The notes: a model not told the origin generated them from the sequence alone. Numbered from the stretch's first letter, positions 9,398 through 18,817 are shown. The stretch: DNA of 64,000 nucleotides from an uncultured Clostridia bacterium (GCA_910579745.1 CAJTVH010000001.1:62001-126000), one strand, 5' to 3'. Numbers and translations are program-made.

Positions 9398-10063
9398 ATG
9401 AGAATTAAAAATATTTTTCTTATTGGGCTTTTAAATATTGTTTTTCTTTTTTCATCATGTTCTGAGAATTCTTTGGAAACAAAAGAGGAACGAAAAGAGG
9501 AGATTAAATCTAGTTATACGGAAGGCTCTCCTGAATATATCGCGGATAGTTTTCTTTTGAAATTTAAGGCTAATAATATCGCTGATATGAGAAGTTATAT
9601 GATTGACGGCATTTTTTCACTTGATGAAAATTCATTGGCTCAAAATGAGGCTGTCAAATACACATGGGATACCATTACTGAAAATTTTGAGTATGAGTTT
9701 CTAAATAGCGAGATTAAAAATGATGATGCTCGCATTATGGTGAAAATGAGGAATATAGCGATGTCCGCTGTTATGATGGATACTTATGAGGAGTTTAACA
9801 CGAAGGAAATTTCCAGAAAACAGGACGCTAAAGAGGAAGATATTGTCGCCGAGTTTTACCCTATATTAAAAAAATATACCGAAAATTATAAGAATAAAGA
9901 AAAACTTGAGAAAACTGTGCCTATAGACCTTATTAAAAGCGGTGATAAATGGGAAATAGTAAATGATATAGCGGTTTTTGACGCTATGACGGGAGACTAT
10001 ATGTCTTTTGTTTTAAGAGACCTTAAAAATTATGTTATTTTGGAAGATGGTGAGAACGGTTAA
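9398..10063 (+). CDS. Predicted lipoprotein, unknown function
   Basis: 221 residues. A signal peptide ends in a lipobox (FLFSSC), so the mature protein is probably anchored outside the membrane. The remainder has SPEYIADSFLLKFKANNIADM, the kind of start seen in small NTF2-like or DUF5105-type domains, but I cannot assign a family. AAGGAG precedes the ATG. It may be co-transcribed with the PAP2 gene 64 bp upstream. Confidence 0.75.
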   Translation: MRIKNIFLIGLLNIVFLFSSCSENSLETKEERKEEIKSSYTEGSPEYIADSFLLKFKANNIADMRSYMIDGIFSLDENSLAQNEAVKYTWDTITENFEYEFLNSEIKNDDARIMVKMRNIAMSAVMMDTYEEFNTKEISRKQDAKEEDIVAEFYPILKKYTENYKNKEKLEKTVPIDLIKSGDKWEIVNDIAVFDAMTGDYMSFVLRDLKNYVILEDGENG

Positions 10064-10105
10064 CCGCCAATTAAGAGAGTTTAACATACTTAGTAAGTCT
10101 CTCAG

Positions 10106-10226
10106 CTTTTCGGGTGAGGGGGGGCTTACTCTTATATTTAGTGTGAGCGCAAACTCACACTAAATATAAAGGGATTGTAAAACTCTGTGTGTTTAGAGTA
10201 TTTTTACTAAAAAAGCGCGAATAGTC
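10106..10226 (+). ncRNA. Structured repeat element, copy 1 of 3
   Basis: A conserved GGTGAGG-like stretch is followed by a 16-bp perfect hairpin (10132-10147 with 10154-10169) and the conserved core ATTGTAAAACTCTGTG at 10174, which ends in a small hairpin and TATTTTTA. Related copies lie at 12552 and 18642. Stem sequences differ between copies 1 and 2 but mostly stay paired. No known RNA family is recognised. Confidence 0.35.
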
Positions 10227-10978
10227 TTTGAGCTGATATTATGTCAATAAACTTGAAAATAAACAAGTTCAGCGGTTAAAAATTATTTTTACGATATTGC
10301 CGTCAGTTGTCATAGGTTTTGTAAATAACTGCTTTCCGTTGCCTTGCGAAAATAATTTTTATCACGCTTTCTTTTGCTTTTTCTCAAGCCTGTTGACTAT
10401 AAATTTTTTAATATATAGCGAAACAATAAAAAATGAACAGAAAAAAGTTAATAAAATATGACATACTCAAAGAATTATTTTATTATTTCTCTCTGAGAAT
10501 TTTATGAATTGGTATAATTAACTATGGAAGGGTTTTTATGCGGCTTTAATACGTCGGAGATGTTAGTTCTTATAAAAATAGAATGTTTTATTAAAAATGA
10601 TATTATCTTTTTTTGATTTTTGACGATATATACTATGAGAGAATCTCATACCTATTTTTAGAAATTGTTTTATAACTATATAGTTTAGCGTTAAAAAAAA
10701 TAAGGGAAAGTCTTTGAAGACATACTTTGTATGTTTATAGTTGCTGAATTTGAAAAGGTAAAAAAAGACGGGACTGAAATTAGTTTACTGGCTGGAGGAG
10801 GAAAATCATAGTCCATAACCTTTGCCGACTGACTTTAATGTGACAAAATGTGTTTTCAGCCGTTGAAACTTTTTTATTTTTAAATTTATTTACTATAACG
10901 TTTATTTTTAAACATACATAATGTTTTTGCTGACTCTTGGTAATATGTTGTTATGTAAGTCAAAGGGAGATTGATATT
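10227..10978. other. Spacer with nested inverted repeats
   Basis: No gene seen. The stretch 10240-10401 has ends resembling the TATAGTCAACAAACTT repeat and holds a core AAAAATTATTTTTAC palindrome (10278-10361). It is followed by a GCGAAACAATAAAA element running to about 10525. The rest is AT-rich sequence leading to the EF-hand gene. Confidence 0.5.
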
Positions 10979-12217
10979 ATGATTATAGATTCTTATAATG
11001 TCTCAATGAATTCATCAAGAAAAAGCAGAACCGTTCAAACAAGAGAGACAGAGGAGAAAAGAAAGACAAAAGGCTCTAACATTACTACGAAAGTCAGTTC
11101 AAAAGACGTTTTAACTATTTCTGATGAGGCAAGGGAATATCTCGCTAAAAACAGATCTTCGTTAAATCAAGCTGAAAGAGTTTCTTTTAATGAGAACAAT
11201 TTTGAAAGTATAATTGATGATCCTGAAAAAGATGATGATAAAAAAAATATGAGAAATAATTCTAATGTTAAAGAAGTGACTCTAGCCACAGCTGCTGCGT
11301 CTAAACAAAACGCCGCCACAAGGATTGAGGACGCTTACACAATAAAGATTAAAGCTCTTTTAAAAATTTTAGAGGCTTTGATTAAGCCTAAAGGCAAGGG
11401 ACATTCTTATGATTTTTTTGATAAAATGTCTAAATTATCAGATAATTTAAAAGGATTAAAAGAAAGAATAGATTTTGACAAAGATTCTGACAATTTTACG
11501 CTGTTAAATGGTAGCGGCGGAGGAAGCGGCAGCAATACCACAGTTTGGCAGGTTGAGAGAAAGGAATCTGTTTTTGTTAAAGAAGAAGAGGTGACCGCTT
11601 TTTCGTCTACGGGGGTTGTTAAAACCGCCGACGGAAGAGAAATCGCTTTTAACGTAAGTGTCGAGATGTCAAGAAGTTTTGAGCAATATATGGAAAAACA
11701 AACGTCGGAAGAAGTTGTACTGCAGGATCCTTTGGTTATAAATTTAGATTCAGTTCCGGCTAATATTAGTGACCAGACTTTCTTTTTTGACCTTGACGCT
11801 GATGGGGAAAAAGAAGAAATTTCACAGCTCGGAAAAGGCAGCGGTTTTTTAGCCTTAGACAAAAACGGCGACGGTGTTATTAACGACGGGAGTGAGCTTT
11901 TTGGCGCTATGACAGGTAATGGTTTTGAGGAGCTTGCCAAGTATGACGATGATGGAAACGGATGGATTGATGAGGCGGACGCTATTTACAGCAAATTAAA
12001 AGTATGGACAAAAGATGAAAACGGAAAGGATGTTTTGCTTTCTCTTAAAGAGGCGGATTTGGGCGCTATATATTTAAACAATGTTTCCACAGAGTTTAGT
12101 GTAAACGATAAGGAAACAAATCAGCGTAACGCTCAGGTTAGAAATACGGGGGTTTATCTTAAAGAAAGCGGCGGAGCGGGCAGTATTCAGCAAATTGATT
12201 TCGCTGTGAGAAAATAA
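10979..12217 (+). CDS. EF-hand-like calcium-binding repeat protein
   Basis: 412 residues without a clear signal peptide. The N-terminal 180 residues are polar and low-complexity, then a glycine/serine-rich linker. From about residue 260 it has acidic loops: DLDADGEKEE, LDKNGDGVINDGSELFG, DDDGNGWIDEAD, and a KVWTKDENGKD segment. This pattern occurs in bacterial secreted or surface calcium-binding proteins. The ATG at 10979 follows GGGAG; an upstream in-frame ATG lacks such a site. Its role is unknown. Confidence 0.7.
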   Translation: MIIDSYNVSMNSSRKSRTVQTRETEEKRKTKGSNITTKVSSKDVLTISDEAREYLAKNRSSLNQAERVSFNENNFESIIDDPEKDDDKKNMRNNSNVKEVTLATAAASKQNAATRIEDAYTIKIKALLKILEALIKPKGKGHSYDFFDKMSKLSDNLKGLKERIDFDKDSDNFTLLNGSGGGSGSNTTVWQVERKESVFVKEEEVTAFSSTGVVKTADGREIAFNVSVEMSRSFEQYMEKQTSEEVVLQDPLVINLDSVPANISDQTFFFDLDADGEKEEISQLGKGSGFLALDKNGDGVINDGSELFGAMTGNGFEELAKYDDDGNGWIDEADAIYSKLKVWTKDENGKDVLLSLKEADLGAIYLNNVSTEFSVNDKETNQRNAQVRNTGVYLKESGGAGSIQQIDFAVRK

Positions 12218-12252
12218 TTAGATTTTAAGTTTCAGATTTATATTGTGGAAAG

Positions 12253-12289
12253 ACGGCTAAGTTCATATTATAGGAAATAGCCGTTTTTC
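12253..12289 (+). terminator. Terminator after EF-hand gene
   Basis: ACGGCTA pairs with TAGCCGT, followed by a T run (TTTTTCTT). Confidence 0.6.
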
Positions 12290-12435
12290 TTATGTGTGGC
12301 GGGAAAAAAAATTACAATAGATATTGTTTAAAGTTTGATAAAAACTTATTCGATTATAAATTTGACGTGATATAATAAAAAAAATAAAAAAACTCTTTTA
12401 TTTTTTTTGAAAGTGTGATATAATGAAATATAGTT

Positions 12436-12524
12436 GGAGAGTTGACCGAGCGGCTTAAGGTGCGAAACTCGAAATTTCGTGTTCTATTTGCGTAGGACCT
12501 AGGGTTCGAATCCCTAACTCTCCG
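12436..12524 (+). tRNA. tRNA-Ser (anticodon CGA)
   Basis: 89 nt. The acceptor stem is GGAGAGT/ACTCTCC, the anticodon stem CGAAA/TTTCG encloses loop CTCGAAA with anticodon CGA, a six-pair long variable arm is present as in class II tRNAs, and the T arm is TAGGG-TTCGAAT-CCCTA. It reads UCG. Confidence 0.95.
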
Positions 12525-12551
12525 TTTTTAATCTAATGAGGAAGTTACCTG

Positions 12552-12670
12552 TTTTTTAGGCGAGGAGCTTTCTTTTTTATTTTATATACAATTTGAGCGT
12601 GGACTCATATTGGATATAAAAGCATTGTAAAATGCCGTTGGTTATAAGTATTTTTATAAAATAGATATAA
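12552..12670 (+). ncRNA. Structured repeat element, copy 2 of 3
   Basis: Lies just after tRNA-Ser. It has a GGCGAGG stretch, a hairpin TTATATACAATTTGAG/CTCATATTGGATATAA with two mismatches, and the diverged core ATTGTAAAATGCCGTTGG ending in AAGTATTTTTA. See copy 1. Confidence 0.3.
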
Positions 12671-12698
12671 AATGTGAATAAGTTTTATATTTTGAGAG

Positions 12699-12742
12699 AA
12701 ACTGCCGATTCAAGATTTTTTTGGTCTTGAACCGGCAGTTTA
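12699..12742 (-). terminator. Terminator of the sodium-dependent transporter gene
   Basis: On the minus strand AAACTGCCGGTTCAAGA pairs with TCTTGAATCGGCAGTTT, starting 4 bases after the transporter stop. Confidence 0.8.
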
Positions 12743-12745
12743 TTT

Positions 12746-14155
12746 TTATGAGTTGAATAAACCTGCCGACTGCAGAAGCAAAAGAAATAACATAATGGGC
12801 GCGATGAATTTAATCATTATAATATAAAGCCATTTTCTTCTGAATTTATATTTTCCTTGTGTGACTTCTTCAATTATTACATCAGGTTTTACCACCCAGC
12901 CGATAAGGACACATGTTAAAAGCGCTACTAATGGCATTAAGCAGTTATTGCTGATGTAATCCAGAACGTCTAAAATTTGACCAACAGTTCCATTTGGGAG
13001 CGTTAACTTAAAGAAAAGAGAATTATATCCTAAACATACGACACAGCCTATTATTAAAGTATACACGGATACTATAACGGTACTCTTTTTCCTTGAGAAG
13101 CCAAAGTGGTCCATAATACTTGAGACGATTGCTTCCATTACTGAAACGGAAGATGTTACCGCAGCGAAAGACACAATTAAAAAGAAGGTAAATCCAATAA
13201 TATTACCTATGCTTCCCATAGCGGTGAATACTTTAGGTAAAGAGACAAATATAAGTCCAGGCCCGGTCGACATACCATTCGCTCCCATAAACGTAAAGAC
13301 AGCCGGAACAATCATAAGGCCAGCAAGCAGAGCGATTAACGTATCAAAAAACTCAATTTGATTAATTGAGTGCATTAAATTTGTATCTTTACGCACATAT
13401 GAGCCGTAGGCTACCATAATTCCCATAGCCACGCTTATAGAAAAAAACAGTTGCCCCATAGCGTCCATTAGTATTATAAAAAATTCTTTTATTGAGATTT
13501 CGGAAAAATTCGGTACAAGATAAACTTTTAATCCCTCTAAACCGGTTCTAACTGTGCCGTTTGGCTCGGTGTGTTCTAAAGTCAGAGAAAAAAGGGAAAT
13601 TCCGACTATCATCACTACTAATATAGGCATTAAAATTTTACTGTATCGCTCAATCCCTTTTTCTACTCCGCGGTATACTATGACAGCAGTGATCCCAAAA
13701 AATATTAACATATATATCAACGGTTGAAAAGTACCGGAAATATATCCTGAGAAATATTCTTCCGCCGCCGCCTCGGCACCCTGATTTGTTAAATAAATAG
13801 CTAAATATTTAAATACCCATCCTCCTATAGAGCAGTAATAGGGTAAAATTAATATAGGTACTAAACAGGCAAGGACGCCAATACCTTTCCAGCGCCGATT
13901 TATTTTTCCATACGCTGTAAGAGGGCTTTGTTTGGTTTTTCTCCCGATGGCTACTTCCGTTGTCAATAATGAAAAACCAAAAGTCAACGCCAGGATGATA
14001 TAACAAAATATAAATATCCCGCCGCCGTCTTTCGCCGCCAAATATGGAAAGCGCCATATATTTCCTAAGCCAACGGCGCTTCCAGCTGCTGCCATTATAA
14101 AACCTAACTGACCTGAAAAACTGCTTCTATTAGTTTGTTTTTTCATTTTACTCAC
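12746..14155 (-). CDS. Sodium-dependent neurotransmitter-symporter family transporter
   Basis: 469 residues with 11 or so membrane segments. The N-terminal GSAVGLGNIWRFPYLAAKDGGG is the sodium/substrate-binding TM1 signature of the NSS (SLC6) family. Bacterial members import amino acids, for example tryptophan or leucine, with sodium. Substrate is not predictable. It has its own terminator and no close same-strand neighbour. Confidence 0.92.
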   Translation of the reverse strand: MSKMKKQTNRSSFSGQLGFIMAAAGSAVGLGNIWRFPYLAAKDGGGIFIFCYIILALTFGFSLLTTEVAIGRKTKQSPLTAYGKINRRWKGIGVLACLVPILILPYYCSIGGWVFKYLAIYLTNQGAEAAAEEYFSGYISGTFQPLIYMLIFFGITAVIVYRGVEKGIERYSKILMPILVVMIVGISLFSLTLEHTEPNGTVRTGLEGLKVYLVPNFSEISIKEFFIILMDAMGQLFFSISVAMGIMVAYGSYVRKDTNLMHSINQIEFFDTLIALLAGLMIVPAVFTFMGANGMSTGPGLIFVSLPKVFTAMGSIGNIIGFTFFLIVSFAAVTSSVSVMEAIVSSIMDHFGFSRKKSTVIVSVYTLIIGCVVCLGYNSLFFKLTLPNGTVGQILDVLDYISNNCLMPLVALLTCVLIGWVVKPDVIIEEVTQGKYKFRRKWLYIIMIKFIAPIMLFLLLLQSAGLFNS

Positions 14156-14178
14156 CTACTGTAAATAATATTTTATGT

Positions 14179-14321
14179 TATAGTCAATTAATATGGAAAG
14201 AAATAATTTATAGCGAAACAATAAAAGAATGAAGAGGCAAATTTTAATAGAAACTTATATATCAAGTAATTATTTTATTGTTTTGTTATAAAAGCTTTGA
14301 AAATTGCTATAATTGACTATA
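14179..14321. repeat. 143-bp element with nested terminal inverted repeats (family G)
   Basis: Outer ends TATAGTCAATTA and TAATTGACTATA are perfect 12-bp inverted repeats. A second inner inverted pair is TTATAGCGAAACAATAAAA with TTTTATTGTTTTGTTATAA. Related GCGAAACAATAAAA sequences occur near 10415, 17868-17918 and 56165-56285. Confidence 0.75.
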
Positions 14322-14580
14322 TGTAAATAAACGGAGGGAGTTTATTTACGGTTTATTTTTTTAAAGCTATTAAAATAAAAATCTTTACGGAAAGTATCAC
14401 TCCTTTTATTAATTATTTTAACTTAATTTAGGGGACCGCTGTTTAAATTATTTAGACATATATTATAATTAATCAACTCCTATAATTTATATTTTTGTCA
14501 CTACCAATTTTACCAGTTTTTTTATAGATATTCAACAAACATTTTAATATCTGTTATTTTTTATTTCATTTTATTGAATA

Positions 14581-14667
14581 TATAGTCAACAAACTTGAAA
14601 ATGAGCAAAAGGAAGCGGGGAAAAAATCATTTTTACAAGGCGCTGGAAGGTAAGTTTGTTGACTATA
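14581..14667. repeat. 87-bp inverted-repeat element (family H)
   Basis: TATAGTCAACAAACTT at 14581-14596 is a perfect 16-bp inverted match to 14652-14667. Partial copies of the same end are seen near 5785, 10240, 10390 and 20870. Confidence 0.7.
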
Positions 14668-14910
14668 AAATTAAGAGGAATGTGTTTTTTACAGCACTTC
14701 CAATTTAAACAAAAAACACTTTATGAGTGAGAGGCACTGAAATTGTAGCGAAAGGCATTTGAGTATCACACATCGAAAGTGTAAAGAAGATCGTGAGGAA
14801 ATCTAAAAAAATTTCAAATAAAATAAGTTTTGTCTTTATTTATAATGGAATTGATATAAAAATGTAAATCTTATTTTTATTCAGTAAAAAAATAAAAAAA
14901 TAAAACAAAC

Positions 14911-15074
14911 TAGAGAGTATCTGAAAACAAAAATACGTGCGAAAAATTATAAAAAATAAAACGAAATAGAAAGGATATTCTGTTTAATTGAACCGTTTTC
15001 GTTTATTTTTAATAATTTTTTGGATATTTCTCGTATATAACTGATAGCTTATGATAGTTTTCAGATACGCCCTA
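14911..15074 (+). repeat. Repeat family A, copy 1 (164 bp)
   Basis: Ends AGAGTATCTGAAAACA and GTTTTCAGATACGCCCTA are inverted repeats. The interior has GAAAGGATATTCTGTTTAA and TATAACTGATAGCTTATGAT shared with copies at 21233, 53683 and 57894. Non-coding, MITE-like. Confidence 0.85.
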
Positions 15075-15222
15075 AAGGAAAATTTCATTTTTCTCAGTTT
15101 GTTTTATTTTTTTGAATTTTTGTGCATATAATTAATCGGCTATATGTTTATGTGTTAAAAGAGCTGCTCTCAGAGAGATGAGGATATTTAATCGTATTTA
15201 TATAAATGTTTTTTACTGAAAG

Positions 15223-16038
15223 TTAATTATTTTTAAAATGTTTATTAATCAAGTTTATGGCTATTTCCTTAGCGTCAGCTCCGGCGACGGTTTTTCCTGT
15301 GTCGTTGTCAAGAAACACGGCGAAATACTCAACAGAGCTATTTTGCTCAAAAAAGCCGACAAACCACGCTTGATTATATCCTGTGCCTGTTTTGCCGTAG
15401 AGATGTATATCATAAGGGTTTTCAGCTGCCATAATATCTTTTAAAACGGAAATGGTTTTTGATGAAAAACAGACTTTATCAGTGAAAACGCTTTTAAGAA
15501 CATCAATTTGATTAATAGGAGATATTTTTAGCGATGAGCCAAGCCAAAAGCCGTTAAGGTCAGAAGGTTTTCTTTCACCTGTACCTTCCCATTGAGAAAT
15601 GTCTTTGTTGCCGTAATTTAACTGATTTAGCGTTTTTTGAATGATTTCAGCGCCTGTTTTGTCTATTAGTTGTCTAAAATACCATACGCAGGATTCTTTA
15701 TACGCTTCTTTTAAAGTTAAGTCATTATTCCAGCTTTCAAATGGATAATTCGTTCCGTTATATAGCATTTTATCGTCGGCAGAAGAAATTATATTATTTT
15801 CAAGAGCCGCTCCCGCCGATACTATTTTAAATGTTGACCATGGGGAAAATTCTTTATAACACATATCTTTGTTATAATATGTATATTTACCGTTTTCCGA
15901 ATTATAAAATACGGCGCAGCCATTTATTCCATTAAAGTATTCATTAAAGTTTATTTCGTTATCGGTGACTTCATCAATGTTATCACATCCGGTGAAAATT
16001 AATATTAACGTAGTAAAGAGTAAAAATAAATTTTTCAT
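15223..16038 (-). CDS. Class D beta-lactamase, lipoprotein form
   Basis: 271 residues. A signal peptide ends in a lipobox (ILIFTGC, Cys18), so it is probably membrane-anchored on the cell surface. Class D motifs are complete: Ser68-Thr-Phe-Lys71, Ser116-Cys-Val118, Tyr142-Gly-Asn144, Trp150 and Lys216-Thr-Gly218. It hydrolyses beta-lactams by an acyl-enzyme on Ser68. The ATG at 16038 has good spacing to AAGGAG; the ATG 6 bp upstream is too close. It is third in a blaI-blaR1-bla array, with two BlaI-like operators directly upstream. Confidence 0.85.
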   Translation of the reverse strand: MKNLFLLFTTLILIFTGCDNIDEVTDNEINFNEYFNGINGCAVFYNSENGKYTYYNKDMCYKEFSPWSTFKIVSAGAALENNIISSADDKMLYNGTNYPFESWNNDLTLKEAYKESCVWYFRQLIDKTGAEIIQKTLNQLNYGNKDISQWEGTGERKPSDLNGFWLGSSLKISPINQIDVLKSVFTDKVCFSSKTISVLKDIMAAENPYDIHLYGKTGTGYNQAWFVGFFEQNSSVEYFAVFLDNDTGKTVAGADAKEIAINLINKHFKNN

Positions 16039-16055
16039 AATCATTCTCCTTTAAT

Positions 16056-16070
16056 ATTACAAATGTAGTA
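16056..16070 (-). promoter_or_regulatory. BlaI-type operator 1
   Basis: ATTACAAATGTAGTA carries the TACA-NN-TGTA dyad typical of BlaI/MecI sites. It is 18 bp upstream of the beta-lactamase start and is followed by TTTA, as is operator 2. Confidence 0.75.
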
Positions 16071-16097
16071 TTTAACGACAAACACCCTCACTTAAAT

Positions 16098-16112
16098 ATT
16101 ACACTTGTAGCA
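16098..16112 (-). promoter_or_regulatory. BlaI-type operator 2
   Basis: ATTACACTTGTAGCA has the same TACA-NN-TGTA dyad. Its centre is 42 bp (about four helical turns) from operator 1, placing both on one DNA face. It touches the blaR1 3' end. Confidence 0.75.
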
Positions 16113-16113
16113 T

Positions 16114-17724
16114 TTAGTTGTCAATATTTTTTTTAAAAATATTTAACAGAATGTTATAGGCTGTTTTTCCGTCGGCTCCTTTTCCGTCTATATATACAGA
16201 GAAATAATATTTATTCTTATAAGCCCCGACAAACCAGCCTTTATTATTTCCGCTTCCTGTTTTTCCGTAAAAGCCATCTGATATTTTTATTGAGTTTTTA
16301 ATAAAATCAACATTAGGCGTATTAAATACGTCTCTTATGAAATTCACCTGCTCAGCTGGGGATATTTCCAATGTTCCGTCAAGCCAGTAATTTTCTTTAT
16401 TAAATCCTATATTTTTATTTCCGTAACTCATTTCGCTTAAAAAACTTTTAATGTTATTATATCCCATACTTTTATCTATATTGCGGAAATACCAATTTAC
16501 ACTGTTTTTCATCGCTGAGTTAATGTTTTGGTTTTTATTCCACTCATCAAAAACATAGTTTGCTCCGTTCCATTTCATAAAGTTATTGTCAGCGGATATA
16601 ATGTTATTTTGGTATCCATTTAAAGCTATGGCTATTTTATATGTAGAGTAGGGCGGAAATCTTTTCTCAGCCATATCTTTGTTATGAACAAAATATTTGT
16701 CAAGGTTTTGGTCATACATTACAAAACAACCGTTATAACTGTTAAAGTACTCATTTAAATCTATATTTTCTATATTTAGTGAATTAAGGGAATAGTTATT
16801 AAAACTATATCCGAATATATTTATTGTATAACATGATAAAGAAGAAAATATAAACATAGAAAACAATATACAGGCGGAAAATTTTCTGCTGAAAGTTTTA
16901 CCATATAGAGCGATTTTCTCAATCCTTGATTTGAGGCGGCCATATGCTCCGCCAAAATTACTTCTTAATTTTTCAGTGTTTTTTTCAGCGAGATTTAGTA
17001 TCGCTTTCCCGTAGTTAGCTTTTAAGCCGGAGCCTATTATATTTAAAACTGTATAATCACAATATATTTCCATATCAAGACGTATTTTTTCAAATATGAT
17101 ATAAATAATGGGGTTAAACCAAAATAATATATTTAAGAGGCATAATATTGTGTTAAATGTAATGTCATTGTGTTTATGATGTGTTATTTCATGATTTATA
17201 ATATATACGATATTGTTATTATCCCGAATGTTAAGTATATGACATGGCAGAACAACTACTTTTTTTATTATTCCAAAAGAAAAAGGGGTTTTAGCGTCGT
17301 CGGAAACGAGAATTTTTATATCGCCGTATGTTTTATATTCCAAAGCGTTTTTTATTATTCCACTTGTTTTGAGAAACGCCGCGGAATATATAAAAATGCC
17401 GATGAAAATACCTGTGAACCATATAATCATAATTATAACGGAAAGATTAATACTTTGTATTTCCTCATAGGGTTGTGAGCTTATCTCGTTGTATATAATA
17501 TCAGCGTTTTCATATATTCCGGATATATCTCTGTTTGTAGGAATATTAATATAAATATCTATTTGAGGAACAAAGGCGAAAAGCATAATAAAAATAAAGA
17601 AAAACCACATATAATAGTCTATCCTCGGAGAAATAATATTTTTAAAAGTGATTTTAAAAAGGATTAAAGCAAGTCCTATAAATGATATAACAATATTAGA
17701 TATTATAAAATGTGTTATAAACAT
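16114..17724 (-). CDS. blaR1: BlaR1-type beta-lactam sensor-transducer (M56 peptidase plus class D sensor domain)
   Basis: 536 residues. The N-terminal half has membrane helices and a cytoplasmic M56 metallopeptidase with His178-Glu-Ile-Thr-His182. After a further membrane segment near 283-300, the extracellular C-terminus is a class D penicillin-binding sensor with Ser360-Thr-Tyr-Lys363, SVN, YGN and KTGSG. Acylation by a beta-lactam is known to trigger cleavage-based inactivation of BlaI. The start follows AAGGAGGT. Its sensor domain resembles the neighbouring beta-lactamase. Confidence 0.92.
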   Translation of the reverse strand: MFITHFIISNIVISFIGLALILFKITFKNIISPRIDYYMWFFFIFIMLFAFVPQIDIYINIPTNRDISGIYENADIIYNEISSQPYEEIQSINLSVIIMIIWFTGIFIGIFIYSAAFLKTSGIIKNALEYKTYGDIKILVSDDAKTPFSFGIIKKVVVLPCHILNIRDNNNIVYIINHEITHHKHNDITFNTILCLLNILFWFNPIIYIIFEKIRLDMEIYCDYTVLNIIGSGLKANYGKAILNLAEKNTEKLRSNFGGAYGRLKSRIEKIALYGKTFSRKFSACILFSMFIFSSLSCYTINIFGYSFNNYSLNSLNIENIDLNEYFNSYNGCFVMYDQNLDKYFVHNKDMAEKRFPPYSTYKIAIALNGYQNNIISADNNFMKWNGANYVFDEWNKNQNINSAMKNSVNWYFRNIDKSMGYNNIKSFLSEMSYGNKNIGFNKENYWLDGTLEISPAEQVNFIRDVFNTPNVDFIKNSIKISDGFYGKTGSGNNKGWFVGAYKNKYYFSVYIDGKGADGKTAYNILLNIFKKNIDN

Positions 17725-17950
17725 CAGTGGTACCTCCTTAATGTAGGCATATTTGAAAAGCTTTAAAAGGGGAAAATATATATTTGCCTGTTAATTTAAA
17801 AATTTTTTAAAGTATATCGCTTCGGGAAATTTTTAGCGAGGGATAATAAAAGAATTGCTTTAGATATCAGGTTTATTAGATTTCCCTTGTTTATTCTTTT
17901 ATTGGTTTCGCTATAAGTTTTGTTTTTTAAAGTGTTGGAGAATAAAATTT
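17725..17950. repeat. blaI-blaR1 spacer with family G-like repeat
   Basis: About 17868-17918 contains AATAAAAGAATTGC and TTCTTTTATTGGTTTCGCTATA, inverted ends related to the family G element. No TACA-NN-TGTA operator was found here. Confidence 0.5.
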
Positions 17951-18319
17951 TTATATTTTATCCAGAAAATTTTTAAGCTCCCTAATTTCCTCTTTACTAA
18001 GCATATCGTTTTTGATAAAATTTAAAACAAGTTTATTAGCGGCTCCTTTATAAAATTTATTTAAAAAAGAGGATGTCTCGGCGTTGATATAATCATCTTT
18101 TTTGATAAGCGGAGAGTATATGAACATTCTGCCGTTTTTTTCATGGTTTATCGCTTTTTTCTTTTCTAATCGGCTTATAAGCGTTTGAATTGTTTTTGGC
18201 GTCCATTCTGTGCTTTTAACAAGAATATTAACTATATCATTTGTGCCGATGGGATATTTTTCCCATATTATTTTCATAACCTCAAATTCAGCTTCGGAAA
18301 TTTGTATAATATTTTTCAT
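17951..18319 (-). CDS. blaI: BlaI/MecI-type repressor
   Basis: 122 residues, normal length. A winged helix with AEFEVMKIIWEKYPIGTNDI and WTPKTIQTLISRLEKKKAI is followed by the dimerisation tail ending EEIRELKNFLDKI. It should bind the TACA-NN-TGTA operators at 16056 and 16098 and be destroyed after BlaR1 signalling. A clear operator upstream of blaI itself was not found. The start follows AAGGTGG. Confidence 0.93.
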   Translation of the reverse strand: MKNIIQISEAEFEVMKIIWEKYPIGTNDIVNILVKSTEWTPKTIQTLISRLEKKKAINHEKNGRMFIYSPLIKKDDYINAETSSFLNKFYKGAANKLVLNFIKNDMLSKEEIRELKNFLDKI

Positions 18320-18520
18320 TATTACACCACCTTATGCTACTCTTTTTTATAAAGTATCAGACATATTAGTAATCTATAGCGAAATAATATTCGTTATAAT
18401 CTCAATATAATTTTATTTAAATCGGTAAAAACTTAAAAATAAATATAAAGTTATTTTTATAGATTTATATTATCATTTTAACACGGTTTTCGCAAGAAAA
18501 ATAAAAAATGTTAAAATTTT

Positions 18521-18549
18521 TTGACAATGGGTATTTTTTGAGTTAAAAT
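18521..18549 (+). promoter_or_regulatory. Sigma-A promoter of the DAHP synthase gene
   Basis: TTGACA, exactly 17 bases, then TAAAAT. It starts about 260 nt upstream of the coding region, leaving a long leader that contains a structured repeat. Confidence 0.75.
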
Positions 18550-18641
18550 AACTATAATTGCGGAAAATTTATGATATTTTGCTTTATAAAAAATATTAAT
18601 TGTTATTAGCGGGATTTTAACTGACAGGGCAAGTCCTACCG

Positions 18642-18749
18642 CTTTTAAGTGAGGGCGCTTATTCGGTCAGAGGGCGTTTATATGAATATAAAGACATTGT
18701 AAAACTCTGTGGGTTTAGAGTATTTTTATGAAATAAAGATACGAATAGT
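18642..18749 (+). ncRNA. Structured repeat element, copy 3 of 3, in the DAHP synthase leader
   Basis: AGTGAGG stretch, short hairpin TTTATAT-GA-ATATAAA, then the core ATTGTAAAACTCTGTG at 18695, a small hairpin and TATTTTTA. The position between a promoter and an aromatic-pathway gene would suit a leader element, but the other two copies are not in leaders. Confidence 0.35.
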
Positions 18750-18817
18750 TTTTTATCAACTACTATATAGTTTTAAAATACTATCTAATCAAAAAATTTT
18801 GAAAGGAAATTATATTT

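Larger units (their letters stand above)
14322..15222. other. Gene-free spacer made of repeats
   Basis: 900 bp without a supportable gene. Holds the 87-bp inverted repeat at 14581-14667 and family A copy at 14911-15074; the sequence between (about 14745-14865) resembles the interior of family D repeats. Confidence 0.6.

Noticed and set aside
11407..11940. 177-codon antisense frame inside the EF-hand gene
   Set aside because: Mirror of a low-complexity coding region; serine/proline-rich, no ribosome binding site.
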